DNA from: a bacterium | GTDB lineage: Bacteria > Bacteroidota > Ignavibacteria > Kapaibacteriales > UBA7675 | Direction of reading: 5' to 3' | Length of the DNA: 64,000 nucleotides | NCBI GenBank assembly: GCA_030430495.1 | Contig: JAUIKM010000008.1 | Span: 108,870-172,869, forward strand | Shown here: positions 16,626-26,756 of the stretch, piece after piece | Layout of the letters: the number at the start of each line of letters is the position of its first letter | Numbering within the stretch: the stretch's first letter is position 1 | Position numbers and translations under genes: made by a program | Notes under the pieces: model-generated | What the model saw: only the letters and a program-made list of their open reading frames with translations | Told to the model about the DNA's origin: nothing | Databases searched by the model: none

Positions 16626-17891
16626 ATGTATCTTCACTCGCAGCAATACCGGCTGTCGTTAGACGGAGAGCAAATTCAATCTGACTACTCACGGTCGGTT
16701 TGGTATTGGCGGGTAGTAAATTCCGAGAATTCTACCAAAGAGACTTTCCATCGGAACATATTATTATCAAAATGTAGAATCTCAATAAAAAAATCAGTCG
16801 CCCTTGCCCTGGCAGCGGCGACTGTCTGTTTTTGGGCCCTTTCACTCTTGTTTTCATTTTCAGTTCAGGCGCAGTGTGATCCACACAATTGTGATCCTGA
16901 AATCTGGACGTGGGAGACGCGAGTCGTCTATTTATCCGACTTTCCAAACTGCCCGATTGAGCTGGTCTACAAGTTGCGTGTTTGTGATCAAGCTATCACC
17001 GAGCTGCGGCTGGCTGGATTTACTCTGAAACAGGACGATGACCCCGATTGTCAGCAACTCTACGGATACCTCGTCAGTCCGGAGGGCGATGTCAGAATTG
17101 ACAGGTTGAAAACGACATTTGAGGACATGTTCAGTGAGCTGACAATTGACTTGTTCCTTGAATTCTACAATGATCTCCCGTCGGCTCTGCAGGAACAGTA
17201 CCACTGTCCGAACGGATATCGATTGTATCGCGGTTATTGGGATGCATGCCAGAAGTTTCAGGTGTGTTTCTGGTCTTCAGGACCATTTTCCGCCGATTTG
17301 ATAGAATGTGACAACGCAATCTGCTGTTCTGAAGCATTGGAGCTGTGTTACAACCCTGATTCAGGAGAGGTTGAACAAATTTCAACCTACACTCCCGCCG
17401 AAGGCGAAAGTTGCGGCGAGCCCGAAGTTCAGTATTTCGGACCATGCCTGACCTACGGCTGTTTCCCGTTCTGCAATTACGATCCTCAACTGGAACTGCG
17501 CGGTGTCCGGGAGCCGGTTGATCAATCGGGCGAAGAAATTGACCTGTGCGACAAGTCAATTGAGAATATTGAAATAACCGTCGTGGATGGAATTCAGGTT
17601 CTGGTCCAGATGGGACCAGGTTTGAACACTCTTGACAGATCGGTATTGCGCGCTGACTTGTTTGACCTGCTGGGGCGACTACTTGCCTCATCAGGTCCAA
17701 CTGCTGCGAAATTTGATGAACCCCAAATTCAGCTCGATAAACAACTAATTCACTTAAGTCCAGTCGCAGGGGGAGGGGTGCCGGCCATAGGGCAGCCCCT
17801 GTTGCTGGTGTTGCGCCTCACAGATTCGCCGGACGGCAGCATCTCTCGGGATTGCACCGCCGTTCGAAAGCTGATACTGATGCCGGAGTAG
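16626..17891 (+). CDS. Array family A, copy 1 (divergent): exported 16-cysteine protein
   Basis: The leftmost and most divergent A member. The signal-like segment 'FWALSLLFSFSVQAQ' precedes 'CDPHNCDPEIWTWETR', and all 16 cysteines shared by the family are present, plus two extra. The expected family start just before the signal peptide is missing: ATG 16771 is followed at once by TAG, so the frame can only begin far upstream (ATG 16626, no good ribosome binding site). The C-terminus does not carry the conserved CTD of A2-A5; a weak echo ('LRADLFDLLGRLLAS') remains. It may be a decaying or specialised copy. Function unknown. Confidence 0.7.
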   Translation: MYLHSQQYRLSLDGEQIQSDYSRSVWYWRVVNSENSTKETFHRNILLSKCRISIKKSVALALAAATVCFWALSLLFSFSVQAQCDPHNCDPEIWTWETRVVYLSDFPNCPIELVYKLRVCDQAITELRLAGFTLKQDDDPDCQQLYGYLVSPEGDVRIDRLKTTFEDMFSELTIDLFLEFYNDLPSALQEQYHCPNGYRLYRGYWDACQKFQVCFWSSGPFSADLIECDNAICCSEALELCYNPDSGEVEQISTYTPAEGESCGEPEVQYFGPCLTYGCFPFCNYDPQLELRGVREPVDQSGEEIDLCDKSIENIEITVVDGIQVLVQMGPGLNTLDRSVLRADLFDLLGRLLASSGPTAAKFDEPQIQLDKQLIHLSPVAGGGVPAIGQPLLLVLRLTDSPDGSISRDCTAVRKLILMPE

Positions 17892-18331
17892 TCGCTGTAG
17901 CGGTGATGCTCCCTGTTTGCCGAAGTGTCAGGAATCTGAATTGAGGCAAAGTCACAGTAGCGAAGCATCTTTACCGTCAGACACAATCTCCACTAATCTG
18001 GAAGTAATAGACTAAACCGGATATCTCAATTGCATCAGTTGTTGGCACGGATTTGTGGCGTGTGATTCTTAGTGCAATCAAGCCCAAAAAGGCAGGTAAC
18101 GCCATCGTTGAGAAGTATGAAGTGATTGCAATGAGTGATTGACTTTGAAGTCGATAATTTGTATCTACTCGGGCCAGCTCTTTCCTTAAAGAGCGACTGC
18201 CAACAACACAAGTCAATTAATGGTGATTGCACTGCCGCCAAACTTCCATTAATTGATGATCACTTCTCACTGACTTTCAGCGGACGCCCCGCCCAAGACG
18301 CCGGCTGCTTGCACGCATACGGAGATGGAAT
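17892..18331. other. Intergenic region A1-B1
   Basis: No gene. A GATCAC-containing inverted segment (AATTGATGATCACTTC, ~18250) resembles GATCAC sequences found in other gaps of the array. Nothing else is recognisable. Confidence 0.3.
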
Positions 18332-19837
18332 ATGAGTGGAGCAGAGCCACACCTGAATGCAACTTCTTGCATATCTCGGCATTTTAAACAGATTCTGATA
18401 TGTTTGGTGTTGGGACTGGTCGCGGTTCCGCTCTATTCGCAGGACGTGCGTTGGGAGCTCAACTACGAGTCGGAACTTGGCTTCAAGTCGGCCACGCATA
18501 TGGTGCGTACTTCCGACGGGGACATATTGACTACCGGCGGAAATGGCAGCGGTGGGATATATGCTCACCTGACAAAATTATCGCCAACGGGTGAAGTTCG
18601 TTGGGTCTACGAAGCGGGTGATGAAGACTACTACGTCATTCCTCGTTTCTGCCGTGAGATAGAACCTGGCGTTTACCGAATGGAGGCGTTCAGAAACATC
18701 TCGGTTGGGCCGTTTTCACCAAGAGTGCCGTTCATCGTTGATGTTAATGACAAAGGGGAGGAAATCAACTCCAACTTTGACGTTGCGATTGATAATATTC
18801 TTTACAACTCAATTGTTTTCCAGTACGACAAACCGGACGGGTATCGCATTGCCAGTCCGAAGCTCAACACAAATCCGGCGGAAATCACCCTCCGCTTGCT
18901 TGATCACGATGCTGCGTTTGCAGAGAAAAAAGAGGTTCTTAATATTGGCGGCGACTCCGCCATTGTCTTGCTGGAATCAGCGATTCAGGCCGACGATGCG
19001 ATGCTGGTGATGGGGCAAATTGAAGCGCCGGGCAAACGCGGAAATTTCAGTCTGATGAAAATCGACCCGGCAGGGGAACTCATTTGGGACATGCGCTTTT
19101 CACCAGGAGTCCGTTCATGGTCGCGAAAGATGCTTCTAGCCCGCAACGGCAATATTATTCTGGCGGGGAATGCGTACAAAGAAGGCGACAATACGCTCTA
19201 TATCGTACTTATTATGTTAACTTCCGACGGAGAACTCGTATGGGAAAAATACTACGCCGCCAAAGAAATTCAGAGTGTGCATGCTATTCTTGAGACTGAC
19301 GAAAACACCTTTGTAATTCTCGGTTCTGCTGGCATCTACGGTGAATCGGGGAAAATACTGAAAGAAGGCAGCAGCGATGCGTTAATCATCCACATTGGTA
19401 GCGACGGGGCAGTTCTGTGGCAAACAACGTATGGTGTACCTAATGTTTCGGATGTTTTAATGTCCGGTCTTCAATTGGAAGATGGCACATTTATACTTGG
19501 CGGCGTAGGAAAGGGTACACAAATGTTGGTATCTGAAGTGGACATTTTTACTTCCACCGGAGTCGGTGAAACAGATTTGGTGATTGAAAACCACAGCATT
19601 GCACCCAATCCCGTTCAACAGATTGCATCTGTTGACTTCAGTTTGAAACATTCTTCGCACGTCGAGATCGAAATTTACAATGCGACCGGCCAAAAAGTCC
19701 AGCACGAAATGTTTGGTAAGCTGGCAGCCGGATCGCAGCATGTGGACTTGCCTGTTGGCCAACTCGCGGCGGGCACATACTACTATGCAATAGTCGCCAA
19801 TAACAATGTGTTTTACGGCAGTTTTGTTCGATTGTAG
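18332..19837 (+). CDS. Array family B, copy 1: exported repeat (propeller-like) protein with T9SS CTD
   Basis: 501 aa. Signal peptide ends near 'AVPLYSQ'. The body is built of repeated units of the pattern 'DG-hydrophobic-G ... D-DG-hydrophobic-W' ('SDGDILTTGG', 'DPAGELIWDMRFSPG', 'TSDGELVWEKYYAA', 'GSDGAVLWQTTYG'), as in PQQ/delta-60-like beta-propellers. The C-terminus is a T9SS CTD ('SIAPNPVQQIASVDFSL', 'LAAGTYYYAIVANN', ending SFVRL). ATG 18332 has GGAGATGG upstream. Compared with B2-B4 it is the most divergent, parallel to A1. No enzymatic motif is seen; probably a surface or secreted binding/structural protein. Confidence 0.85.
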   Translation: MSGAEPHLNATSCISRHFKQILICLVLGLVAVPLYSQDVRWELNYESELGFKSATHMVRTSDGDILTTGGNGSGGIYAHLTKLSPTGEVRWVYEAGDEDYYVIPRFCREIEPGVYRMEAFRNISVGPFSPRVPFIVDVNDKGEEINSNFDVAIDNILYNSIVFQYDKPDGYRIASPKLNTNPAEITLRLLDHDAAFAEKKEVLNIGGDSAIVLLESAIQADDAMLVMGQIEAPGKRGNFSLMKIDPAGELIWDMRFSPGVRSWSRKMLLARNGNIILAGNAYKEGDNTLYIVLIMLTSDGELVWEKYYAAKEIQSVHAILETDENTFVILGSAGIYGESGKILKEGSSDALIIHIGSDGAVLWQTTYGVPNVSDVLMSGLQLEDGTFILGGVGKGTQMLVSEVDIFTSTGVGETDLVIENHSIAPNPVQQIASVDFSLKHSSHVEIEIYNATGQKVQHEMFGKLAAGSQHVDLPVGQLAAGTYYYAIVANNNVFYGSFVRL

Positions 19838-20179
19838 AATGCCTTGCAAAATCGGATGTCTCAGGTAGAATGCACACTCACCTGACACTTTTTGACTGAA
19901 ATGTCAGCCTGTTGTTGCTGTTTGCACAATGACGTCTGCCGGTAAGGGTTGCAGCTTTCCTATGCTGGGGGCCAATTGGGGCTGCATTGTGTTGAGTATT
20001 GTTGTGCTGTGCAGGGTCAATAGCACCTGGCAGTTCAAGACCGTTGATGGTTTACTTCACTGCTTTAACAATTGAATCTCTGGAATGGCTCCGGTGTGAC
20101 AATAAGCCTGTGGGCGACGGGGTGTGCCTTTACCTGTTTTGTTCTATATAACCCGATTGTATAAATAATGGAGTTTAAA
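19838..20179. other. Intergenic region B1-A2
   Basis: 342 bases without a gene. TTTACCTGTTTTG near 20130 is only a partial match to a TAnnTTTG promoter element. No terminator hairpin with a T-tract was found after B1. Confidence 0.3.
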
Positions 20180-21181
20180 ATGAAAGAAACCTTTAGACCT
20201 GTATTTCTCTTTGCCGGTATCTGCCTGTTTTTACTGTGCTTGAGCGAAATTCATGCAGAGTCATGTGATCCGTTAAATTGTGACCCGGAAAGCTGGACCT
20301 GGAAAACCAGAGTTGTTTACCTTTCTGAATACCCCGACTGTCCAATTGAGGTCGGCTATCGTGAGAGAGTATGCAATGGTCAGGTAGTAGAGATCCGCAT
20401 TTCGAGCTACAGTTTTCTGCCGAGTGATCATCCAGACTGTGAAGCATTCGACAGCGATCAACAGAATCCGGACGGTTCACCCGACTGGGCCACGGTCGGT
20501 CAAAATTTTCGCGATTTGTTTAAACAACTGTCGATTGACCTGTTCGTGGAACTTTATGAAGGCTTTGATCCAGCTGTGCAGGAGCTTTTCCACTGCGGCA
20601 ACGGGATGACCATGCAAGTGTCCGGTGTCTGGGGATCATGTGTTGAGTATGAGGTTTGTTTTAATTTTCCAGAGCCGATTACTTTTTCAATTTCTGAATG
20701 CTCTGATACCTTGTGCTGTTTGCAGCAGACAACTTTTTGCTGGGATCCAGAGAAGGGAGAGCCTGTTGTGGCCGAATCGTTCACCCCAGTGCCAAATGAT
20801 TGCGGTGAACCCACATCGACGCTTGTGTGGCCATGCTACACCTGGGGCTGCGTGCCATTTTGTGAATTCGAGGGCGGCAAGGGTTCCATTAACACGTCCC
20901 CCATCGAAGGTCAATACGGCACAACCTACAACCTGCAGGTCGCTCCAAATCCGGTAGAAGCCGAAGCCACAATTTCGTATTCGCTGAGCGAGCAGATCCA
21001 TGTCGAAATCGTGCTGTTTGACGCATTCGGACGTCAGGTCGCTACCGTGTTCTCCGGACGTCAGTCCAAAGGTGCGCACCGCGTTAACCTGCCGGCTGAA
21101 AACCTCATCAACGGCATGTACACCTTCCAGGTGCGCGCCAACGGTGAGTCGGCAACGGGTTCGGTGATTCTGTCGCGTTAA
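20180..21181 (+). CDS. Array family A, copy 2: exported 16-cysteine protein with T9SS CTD
   Basis: 333 aa from ATG 20180, preceded by GGAG at 6-base spacing (the ATG at 20168 lies before this site). Signal peptide ends near 'SEIHAE'. The mature N-terminal domain (~215 residues) contains 'CDPLNCDPESWTW', 'SCVEYEVC', 'ECSDTLCCLQQTTFC' and 'WPCYTWGCVPFC': 16 cysteines, enough for eight disulfides. The last ~95 residues are the T9SS CTD ('VAPNPVEAEATISYSLSEQ', 'LINGMYTFQVRANG', ending VILSR), very similar in DNA to A3-A5. Exported to the surface or medium. No known enzyme fold recognised. Confidence 0.88.
   Translation: MKETFRPVFLFAGICLFLLCLSEIHAESCDPLNCDPESWTWKTRVVYLSEYPDCPIEVGYRERVCNGQVVEIRISSYSFLPSDHPDCEAFDSDQQNPDGSPDWATVGQNFRDLFKQLSIDLFVELYEGFDPAVQELFHCGNGMTMQVSGVWGSCVEYEVCFNFPEPITFSISECSDTLCCLQQTTFCWDPEKGEPVVAESFTPVPNDCGEPTSTLVWPCYTWGCVPFCEFEGGKGSINTSPIEGQYGTTYNLQVAPNPVEAEATISYSLSEQIHVEIVLFDAFGRQVATVFSGRQSKGAHRVNLPAENLINGMYTFQVRANGESATGSVILSR
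20892..21181 (+). repeat. Conserved CTD-coding module, copy in A2
   Basis: GC-richer 290-base segment that is highly similar in DNA to segments ending A3, A4 and A5, while the upstream parts of these genes are much more diverged. Confidence 0.85.
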
Positions 21182-21581
21182 TGTAGTCCAACGAGTTTGA
21201 GGCGTTGTTAAAGTTGAGTTTCTTCGGATATAGTCGGTGGACAGATTGTGTCCATCGATCAGTTTTGTCGTGTTTGTTTGTGAAAGGGAGGCGAGCTCTC
21301 TGGTGTCGCGCAGAAAGACTTGCCGTTGCACAGTCTGGACCGATGTCGTTTCACTGTCCAGTTGAGAATATTTCGTAGGAGTGCGCTGCGTGGTTGCTTG
21401 AGCGTGAAATCCTACAAAAATATATTTGCAATTTGATTAGAACGCCGATATATTGACGCCGTTGCCGCTGACATATCCCACAAGTGGAGGGGAGTATTAT
21501 TTGGTGGCGGTTTTGAGTGCAGTAGTACTCAATCAGCTAACACCTGGCGTACATTCTGATCACATCAACTACATTACAAAT
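21182..21581. other. Intergenic region A2-B2 with promoter
   Basis: 400 bases before the likely B2 start. Holds the promoter at 21397-21428. No other gene is visible. Confidence 0.4.
21397..21428 (+). promoter_or_regulatory. Bacteroidota-type promoter of B2
   Basis: CTTG, 20 bases, then TATATTTG, which matches the TTTG-N19-21-TAnnTTTG consensus of Bacteroidota vegetative promoters and has the same layout as the rRNA promoter in this window. Confidence 0.65.
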
Positions 21582-23066
21582 ATGCTTTCGTTTACGACGT
21601 TGAAATCGACTATCATTGGCCTGTTTCTTGTTATTGCCGGGATTGTGACTACAGCCGCCGGACAGTCACCCGAAGTTGTGTGGCAGGAGACATACAGATA
21701 CAATGCAGGCAACATGGCGGCGAACTTCCTTGCGCACACCAATGACGGTGATTTCCTGGTTGCCGGAATCATAAATAACAGCGTTACCCACCTGAGCAAA
21801 GTAGCACGTGATGGTGAGTTCCAATGGAGATACACAATTGGGTCTGAAGAAACCTTGACCTATCCAATAGGTTGTTTTGAGAGAGTAGACGGCACATATC
21901 GGCTTGTTGCACTAAAGAATATTGGGATCGGAATTGGTGGAGGAGGCTACAAGTCGCCGTTCATCATAGATTTGAGCGTCGATGGCGACTCGGTATTTGC
22001 AAATTTTGATCCAAAATCAGGTAATCAGGTTAGCGGTTCCAAAGCAGTTTCAGTCGAAGAAGAATTCATCAAAGTAGTTGGCAGCAGACTTGGTGCCAAT
22101 CCGCCGATGCTGGCTGTTGGCACGATGGACAAAGATGCCAATATGCTGGGGTTCAAGGACTATAGTTCGATTGATTCAGACTCGTTACGAACTTTCTGGG
22201 CTGCGCGGTCTTTGAGAGACGGATCACTTGTGGTAGCTGGACAGGTGGAAATTTTGGGTGGAAAGACGCAACTACTCACTCTGTCCAAATTGAACGCGGA
22301 CGATCAGCTGGTATGGGATAAGAGATTTGCTCCAGGATTGCGAAACTGGATGCGGATGATGATCGTGACACAAAGTGGAGAAATTATTCTGGCTTTTAAT
22401 GTAAAAATTGAAGGTGATGATCGAATTCAAATGGCGTTGATGAAGCTCGATCAGAACGGTGAGCAATATTGGCAAGAGTTCTATCCGGTGAGAGATGTCT
22501 CAAATCTGGAATCCGTTTACGAAACGAGTCAGGAGACTCTGGTGCTTGTTGGGTCCGCAGGATTCTACAATAGCAGCAGACAGAGTTTGCAGGAAGGGAG
22601 TTACGATGCGGTTGTTTTGCATGTAGCTGCCGATGGAGAAGAACTCTGGCAAGGAAGCTTGGGCGCTGAAGGAAAAAACGATGCTGCCATGTCTGTGCTG
22701 GAATTGGAGAACAACAATTTCTTACTCGGCGGCTTCTGGAAAGAGACGGATATGTTTCTTGCTGAAATTGACTTGTTTAAGACTACGAACATTGAGTCAA
22801 TGAGAGATGGTTCTCCAACAAGTACGATTGTACCGCAGCCCGTAGCCGGTGCTGCAACGGTGGAAATTCAATTACATTCGGCCGGGATGGTTGAATTGCA
22901 AATCATTGATCATCTTGGGCGCGTATGCTCATATTCGTCTGTCGGGTATCTGCCGTCGGGATCGCACAAAATTGATTTGCCAACGACCAATCTTGCCAGA
23001 GGAACATATCACTATTTGGTGAGTGTCGATAATTTGAATATCTCGGGATCGTTTGTTCGATTGTAA
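21582..23066 (+). CDS. Array family B, copy 2: exported repeat protein with T9SS CTD
   Basis: 494 aa from ATG 21582, which directly starts the signal peptide ('LVIAGIVTTAAGQ'); the frame is open from 21453. Repeats read 'TNDGDFLVAGI', 'NADDQLVWDKRFAPG', 'DQNGEQYWQEFYPV', 'AADGEELWQGSLG' and 'ENNNFLLGGF'. The segment 'GANPPMLAVGTMD' is shared by B2-B4. The CTD ends 'LARGTYHYLVSVDN...SFVRL'. There are almost no cysteines, in contrast to family A. The recurring order A then B suggests the duplicated unit is an A+B pair. Confidence 0.88.
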   Translation: MLSFTTLKSTIIGLFLVIAGIVTTAAGQSPEVVWQETYRYNAGNMAANFLAHTNDGDFLVAGIINNSVTHLSKVARDGEFQWRYTIGSEETLTYPIGCFERVDGTYRLVALKNIGIGIGGGGYKSPFIIDLSVDGDSVFANFDPKSGNQVSGSKAVSVEEEFIKVVGSRLGANPPMLAVGTMDKDANMLGFKDYSSIDSDSLRTFWAARSLRDGSLVVAGQVEILGGKTQLLTLSKLNADDQLVWDKRFAPGLRNWMRMMIVTQSGEIILAFNVKIEGDDRIQMALMKLDQNGEQYWQEFYPVRDVSNLESVYETSQETLVLVGSAGFYNSSRQSLQEGSYDAVVLHVAADGEELWQGSLGAEGKNDAAMSVLELENNNFLLGGFWKETDMFLAEIDLFKTTNIESMRDGSPTSTIVPQPVAGAATVEIQLHSAGMVELQIIDHLGRVCSYSSVGYLPSGSHKIDLPTTNLARGTYHYLVSVDNLNISGSFVRL

Positions 23067-23337
23067 GAAGGATTTGCTCCTATTTGCCGAGAATTGCATT
23101 TGTTTAAGCTTAAACGAAGCCTTGATCACGCTTTGTTTAATTGTTGACGACGTCCTCTACCGTGACAACCCGGTAGAAAACAGCTCGCCTGCATGCAGTT
23201 GAATCCTCTTCTGATTCACATGTTGTTTCCCCAGAGTGGATAAACAGTTCACTCCAGCTCTTCAACAGGCCGTCCGGTGCCAAATTGCGGCACATGGATG
23301 CGCTACCATCTACCATTTCCTAAAAGGAGAATATGAA

Positions 23338-24348
23338 ATGAAGTTCGTCTTATGTCGCATGATTGCGATACTTGCCGTCGTTGTTGTAAGTCAGTGTTTC
23401 ACTGGCCCTGAGGCCGGTGCCGACTGTGATCCGCTCAACTGCAATCCAGCATCTTGGACATCTACGACCAGAACGGTGTACTTGCCTGATTATCCGAACT
23501 GTCCAATTGATGTAGGATATAGATATAGAACTTGTAGCGGTATTATTACAGAAATACGCGTCACAAACTATTCTTTTGATCCATCGGCGGATCCGGATTG
23601 CGCCGATTTGGACAGTGTTCATACCGGTCCAACCGGAGACCCAGCCTGGGGAGTGATCGGACAGACTTTCCAGGAGCTGTTGACACAGTTAACTGAAGAC
23701 CTTTTTGTCGCCCAATATAACCTACTGTCTCAAGCAGATAAGGACAAATTTGATTGTGACACAGGTTCAACAACCAAAACCTATACAGGTGTATGGGGCT
23801 CTTGTGTTGAGTATGAAGTGTGTTACTTGCCCGACGGTTCCTGGGTGGTCACAATATCGGATGAGTGCTCAGACCTTTTATGCTGTCTACAAACCACAAC
23901 GTACTGCTGGGATTCACAAACAAACAGTCCCAATCTGACGGAGACATTTACGCCTGCACAGGATAGTTGCGGCACTCCAACTCTCTCCGGCTCCTGGCCG
24001 TGTTTCACGTACGGCTGCGTCCCGTTCTGCGATTCCGAGTCGTCGAAAGGCTCCAGTCCCACGTCCCCGATCGAAGGCCAATTCGGCGCGATCTACAATC
24101 TTCGCGTCGCGCCGAATCCGGCTGAGGCAGAAGCGACGATCTCCTATTCGCTGAGCGAGCAGACCCAGGTCGAGATCGTGCTGTTTGATTCTTTCGGACG
24201 TGAAGTTGCCACCGTGTTCTCCGGTCGTCAGTCCAAAGGTGCGCACCGCGTCAACTTGCCGTCCGAAAACCTCATTAACGGCATGTACACCTTCCAGGTG
24301 CGCGCGAACGGTGAGTCGGCAGCTGGTTCGGTGATTCTTTCGCGTTAA
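23338..24348 (+). CDS. Array family A, copy 3: exported 16-cysteine protein with T9SS CTD
   Basis: 336 aa from ATG 23338, chosen because AAAAGGAG lies 8 bases before it and a signal peptide starts there ('ILAVVVVSQCFTG'). The cysteine framework is the same as in A2: 'CDPLNCNPASW', 'NCPIDVGYRYRTC', 'SCVEYEVC', 'ECSDLLCCLQTTTYC', 'WPCFTYGCVPFC'. The CTD shares 'DSFGREVATV' with A5, 'RQSKGAH' with A2, and 'ESAAGSVILSR' with A4, a mosaic pattern. A perfect intrinsic terminator follows, so transcription probably stops before B3. Confidence 0.88.
   Translation: MKFVLCRMIAILAVVVVSQCFTGPEAGADCDPLNCNPASWTSTTRTVYLPDYPNCPIDVGYRYRTCSGIITEIRVTNYSFDPSADPDCADLDSVHTGPTGDPAWGVIGQTFQELLTQLTEDLFVAQYNLLSQADKDKFDCDTGSTTKTYTGVWGSCVEYEVCYLPDGSWVVTISDECSDLLCCLQTTTYCWDSQTNSPNLTETFTPAQDSCGTPTLSGSWPCFTYGCVPFCDSESSKGSSPTSPIEGQFGAIYNLRVAPNPAEAEATISYSLSEQTQVEIVLFDSFGREVATVFSGRQSKGAHRVNLPSENLINGMYTFQVRANGESAAGSVILSR
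24060..24348 (+). repeat. Conserved CTD-coding module, copy in A3
   Basis: Same module as in A2, A4 and A5. Its final ~60 bases (the 'RANGESAAGSVILSR' part) are identical with A4. Confidence 0.85.
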
Positions 24349-25034
24349 AACAATTACATCAACCTGATTGTTTTTTTTGTAGTAGAGGCTGATGATTACG
24401 GGCGATCATCAGCCTTTTTGCAATTGTGCAAGGTCGGTTCAGGACGGGAGAGCGCATCCACAGCCGTGATGATCCAAACTGAACTAAACTACTTCATCGA
24501 TCACGTTCTTGCCGCTACTGGTCAAGTTCCTTTGATTTATGAGGGGACAACATAGAAATGTCAAGTAATGCCCGAATAAATCGACAATCAACTGAAAATA
24601 TGTGTACTCCAGGTTCTGTCAAGAAGTGAACGAGCGGACTGGTTTTACAGACGTCATTTGGTGATGAAGCGGGCCGGATGACTGCGCACAATCGTCCACA
24701 ACTGGGCTGCGACACTAGATGTGTCAGTCTTTTTCAAATGGAGAAGCATTCTTTTTATGTTCGGGAATTGGCCAAATTTCGCAAAAAGAGTCGAATTAAG
24801 TCGTACGCATTCATTTCTTCGATGCCGGCAGAAATTGTGGGATTTGTATTTTGCGCAATTCGTAATAAATTGCCGTCCGAATCGAAAAACAGACTTCGTG
24901 TTGCCGCCCATTTCATAAGCCGAAGTTCGCAACCGTATTCCCCCAGCTGATCTGTTCGAGATCGTCGATTCGCAGAACTACTCGGTTTTTTTTACAAATA
25001 ACCATTGATTTCGTGCATTTTCAACCATTGGATT
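24349..25034. other. Intergenic region A3-B3
   Basis: 686 bases. Apart from the terminator at 24386-24419, no supported gene is present; a 90-aa frame at 24678-24950 has no ribosome binding site or recognisable domain. B3's promoter should lie here but was not identified. Confidence 0.4.
24386..24419 (+). terminator. Rho-independent terminator after A3
   Basis: AGGCTGATGAT and ATCATCAGCCT form a perfect 11-bp stem, followed by TTTTT. Confidence 0.92.
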
Positions 25035-26513
25035 ATGAAGCCTAACACTACCTATATTAATAGCCTGGTTGTCATCGTCGGTTTTGTTTTTTCTTCCCTT
25101 CCACTCTTATGTCAGGATTTTGTGTGGAAACAATCCTACGCTGGAGATGCTGGTTACTTTAGTGCTGAATTTCTTGCACCGGCGTCGGACGGAGATTTTC
25201 TTGTTGCGGGTCTTAACGGAGTAGGTGGTACCCATATCAGTAAAGTATCCCCCTCTGGTGATATTCGATGGTCTTATACTGTTGGTGACGAGAAAATTCT
25301 TACCGTCCCGTTGAATTGTTTTGAAACTTCTTCCGGGAGTTACCGGTTGGTCTCGCTGAAGAATATCAGCGTCGGAATTGGTGGCGGTATGCCCAAAGCT
25401 CCATACGTACTGGATGTTAACGAACAGGGAGATTCAACATTTGGAAATTTTGATCCGCAATCCGGGAGCATAGTACAAGGTTCCCGAGCAGTCCAGATTT
25501 CAGACGATGGGATTAAAGTCGTAAGTATTAGATTTGGTTCAAATCCTCCAATGTTTGCAGTTGGAAGCCTTGACAACAACGCAAATCTAAAGGAGTTTGT
25601 TGACTTCCTGCCGGTAGATCAGGATTCAATGCAGACTTTTTGGGCTACTGCAGAACTGTCAGATGGTGGATTGGCAGTGGCGGGGCAAATTGAACTTCCA
25701 GGAGGAGCTACTCAGTTCCTGACTCTGACAAAAGTAGATGCTGACGGCTCACTTGTTTGGGACAAGCGATTTGCCCCTGGAAAGAGAAACTGGATGCGAA
25801 CGATGAGCCAAACTTCAAATGGCGACTTGTTGGTTGTTTCCAATGTTGTGACTGATGAAAACGACTTGATTCAGATTTCACTGATGCGCCTCGACGAGGA
25901 CGGCGAAATAATCTGGCAAAAGAATTATAGCCTGCGAGAACTGGACCGCGTTCAGAATGTTTTTGAAACGAGTGCCGGTACACTTGTGGTTCTCGGCGGG
26001 AGTGGGATGTACAATGATGGCCGCACCGCACTGAGCGAAGGCAGTATGAACGCTTTTGTACTGCATCTGGATGCCGATGGGACTTTGCTGTGGAAAACGG
26101 AATTTGGCGAAGATGGAGCTAATGAATCCACTATGACTTTGTTGGAGTTAAACAATGGCAACTTTCTAATTGGTGGTATCAGTAACGGCGACGATATGTT
26201 TCTCGCAGAGTTGGATATCTTTACACTTACCGGTGTTGAAGATGAGCCAGAAGAAGGTAGAGCGTTGTCGGTTGTGTGCCCTCATCCTGTTTCTGGTCAG
26301 GCCGTTGTTGAGTTCCAATTGGCAAAAGCCGGAAATGCTGAAATGAGATTGTACGATGCCGCAGGGCGTCAGATTGCCATGCAACAATTGGGGTATCTGG
26401 CGGCTGGAGAGCAACAAGTTGAATTACAAGTCGCAGAATTGTCCGCAGGATGTTATTACTACCAGGTCAAAGTTGACCTGGTTGAATTCTTGGGAAGTTT
26501 TGTTAAACAGTAA
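25035..26513 (+). CDS. Array family B, copy 3: exported repeat protein with T9SS CTD
   Basis: 492 aa from ATG 25035. Signal peptide ends near 'SLPLLCQ'. Repeats: 'ASDGDFLVAGLNG', 'DADGSLVWDKRFAPG', 'DEDGEIIWQKNYSL', 'DADGTLLWKTEFG', 'NNGNFLIGGI'. It is closest to B2 and B4 ('GSNPPMFAVGSLD'). The CTD starts near 'VVCPHPVSGQAVVEFQLA' and ends 'GSFVKQ'. No catalytic motif is seen. The ribosome binding site is weak. Confidence 0.87.
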   Translation: MKPNTTYINSLVVIVGFVFSSLPLLCQDFVWKQSYAGDAGYFSAEFLAPASDGDFLVAGLNGVGGTHISKVSPSGDIRWSYTVGDEKILTVPLNCFETSSGSYRLVSLKNISVGIGGGMPKAPYVLDVNEQGDSTFGNFDPQSGSIVQGSRAVQISDDGIKVVSIRFGSNPPMFAVGSLDNNANLKEFVDFLPVDQDSMQTFWATAELSDGGLAVAGQIELPGGATQFLTLTKVDADGSLVWDKRFAPGKRNWMRTMSQTSNGDLLVVSNVVTDENDLIQISLMRLDEDGEIIWQKNYSLRELDRVQNVFETSAGTLVVLGGSGMYNDGRTALSEGSMNAFVLHLDADGTLLWKTEFGEDGANESTMTLLELNNGNFLIGGISNGDDMFLAELDIFTLTGVEDEPEEGRALSVVCPHPVSGQAVVEFQLAKAGNAEMRLYDAAGRQIAMQQLGYLAAGEQQVELQVAELSAGCYYYQVKVDLVEFLGSFVKQ

Positions 26514-26756
26514 ATTTCAATCAATTATTAATCAGGACTACGACTGAGTATTGGCAAACAGGCACTGATCACGCCTAAAGCTGATGCGTAGTTAATGTTT
26601 TACGTGTATGTTCATTTAGCTTCGGACTCCACTGCCAATTTTGTCCGAGCTTGTTTGTCACTAATCGGATTTACTGGTCACTCGTTTCAGTCTGCATTGA
26701 GGCGGGGGCGATCACTGAATTCATTTACCTCTACTTTTTTTCAAGGAGATTATTGT

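Noticed and set aside
24678..24950. 90-aa frame in the A3-B3 gap
   Set aside because: No ribosome binding site, no domain, and no counterpart in the other gaps of the array.
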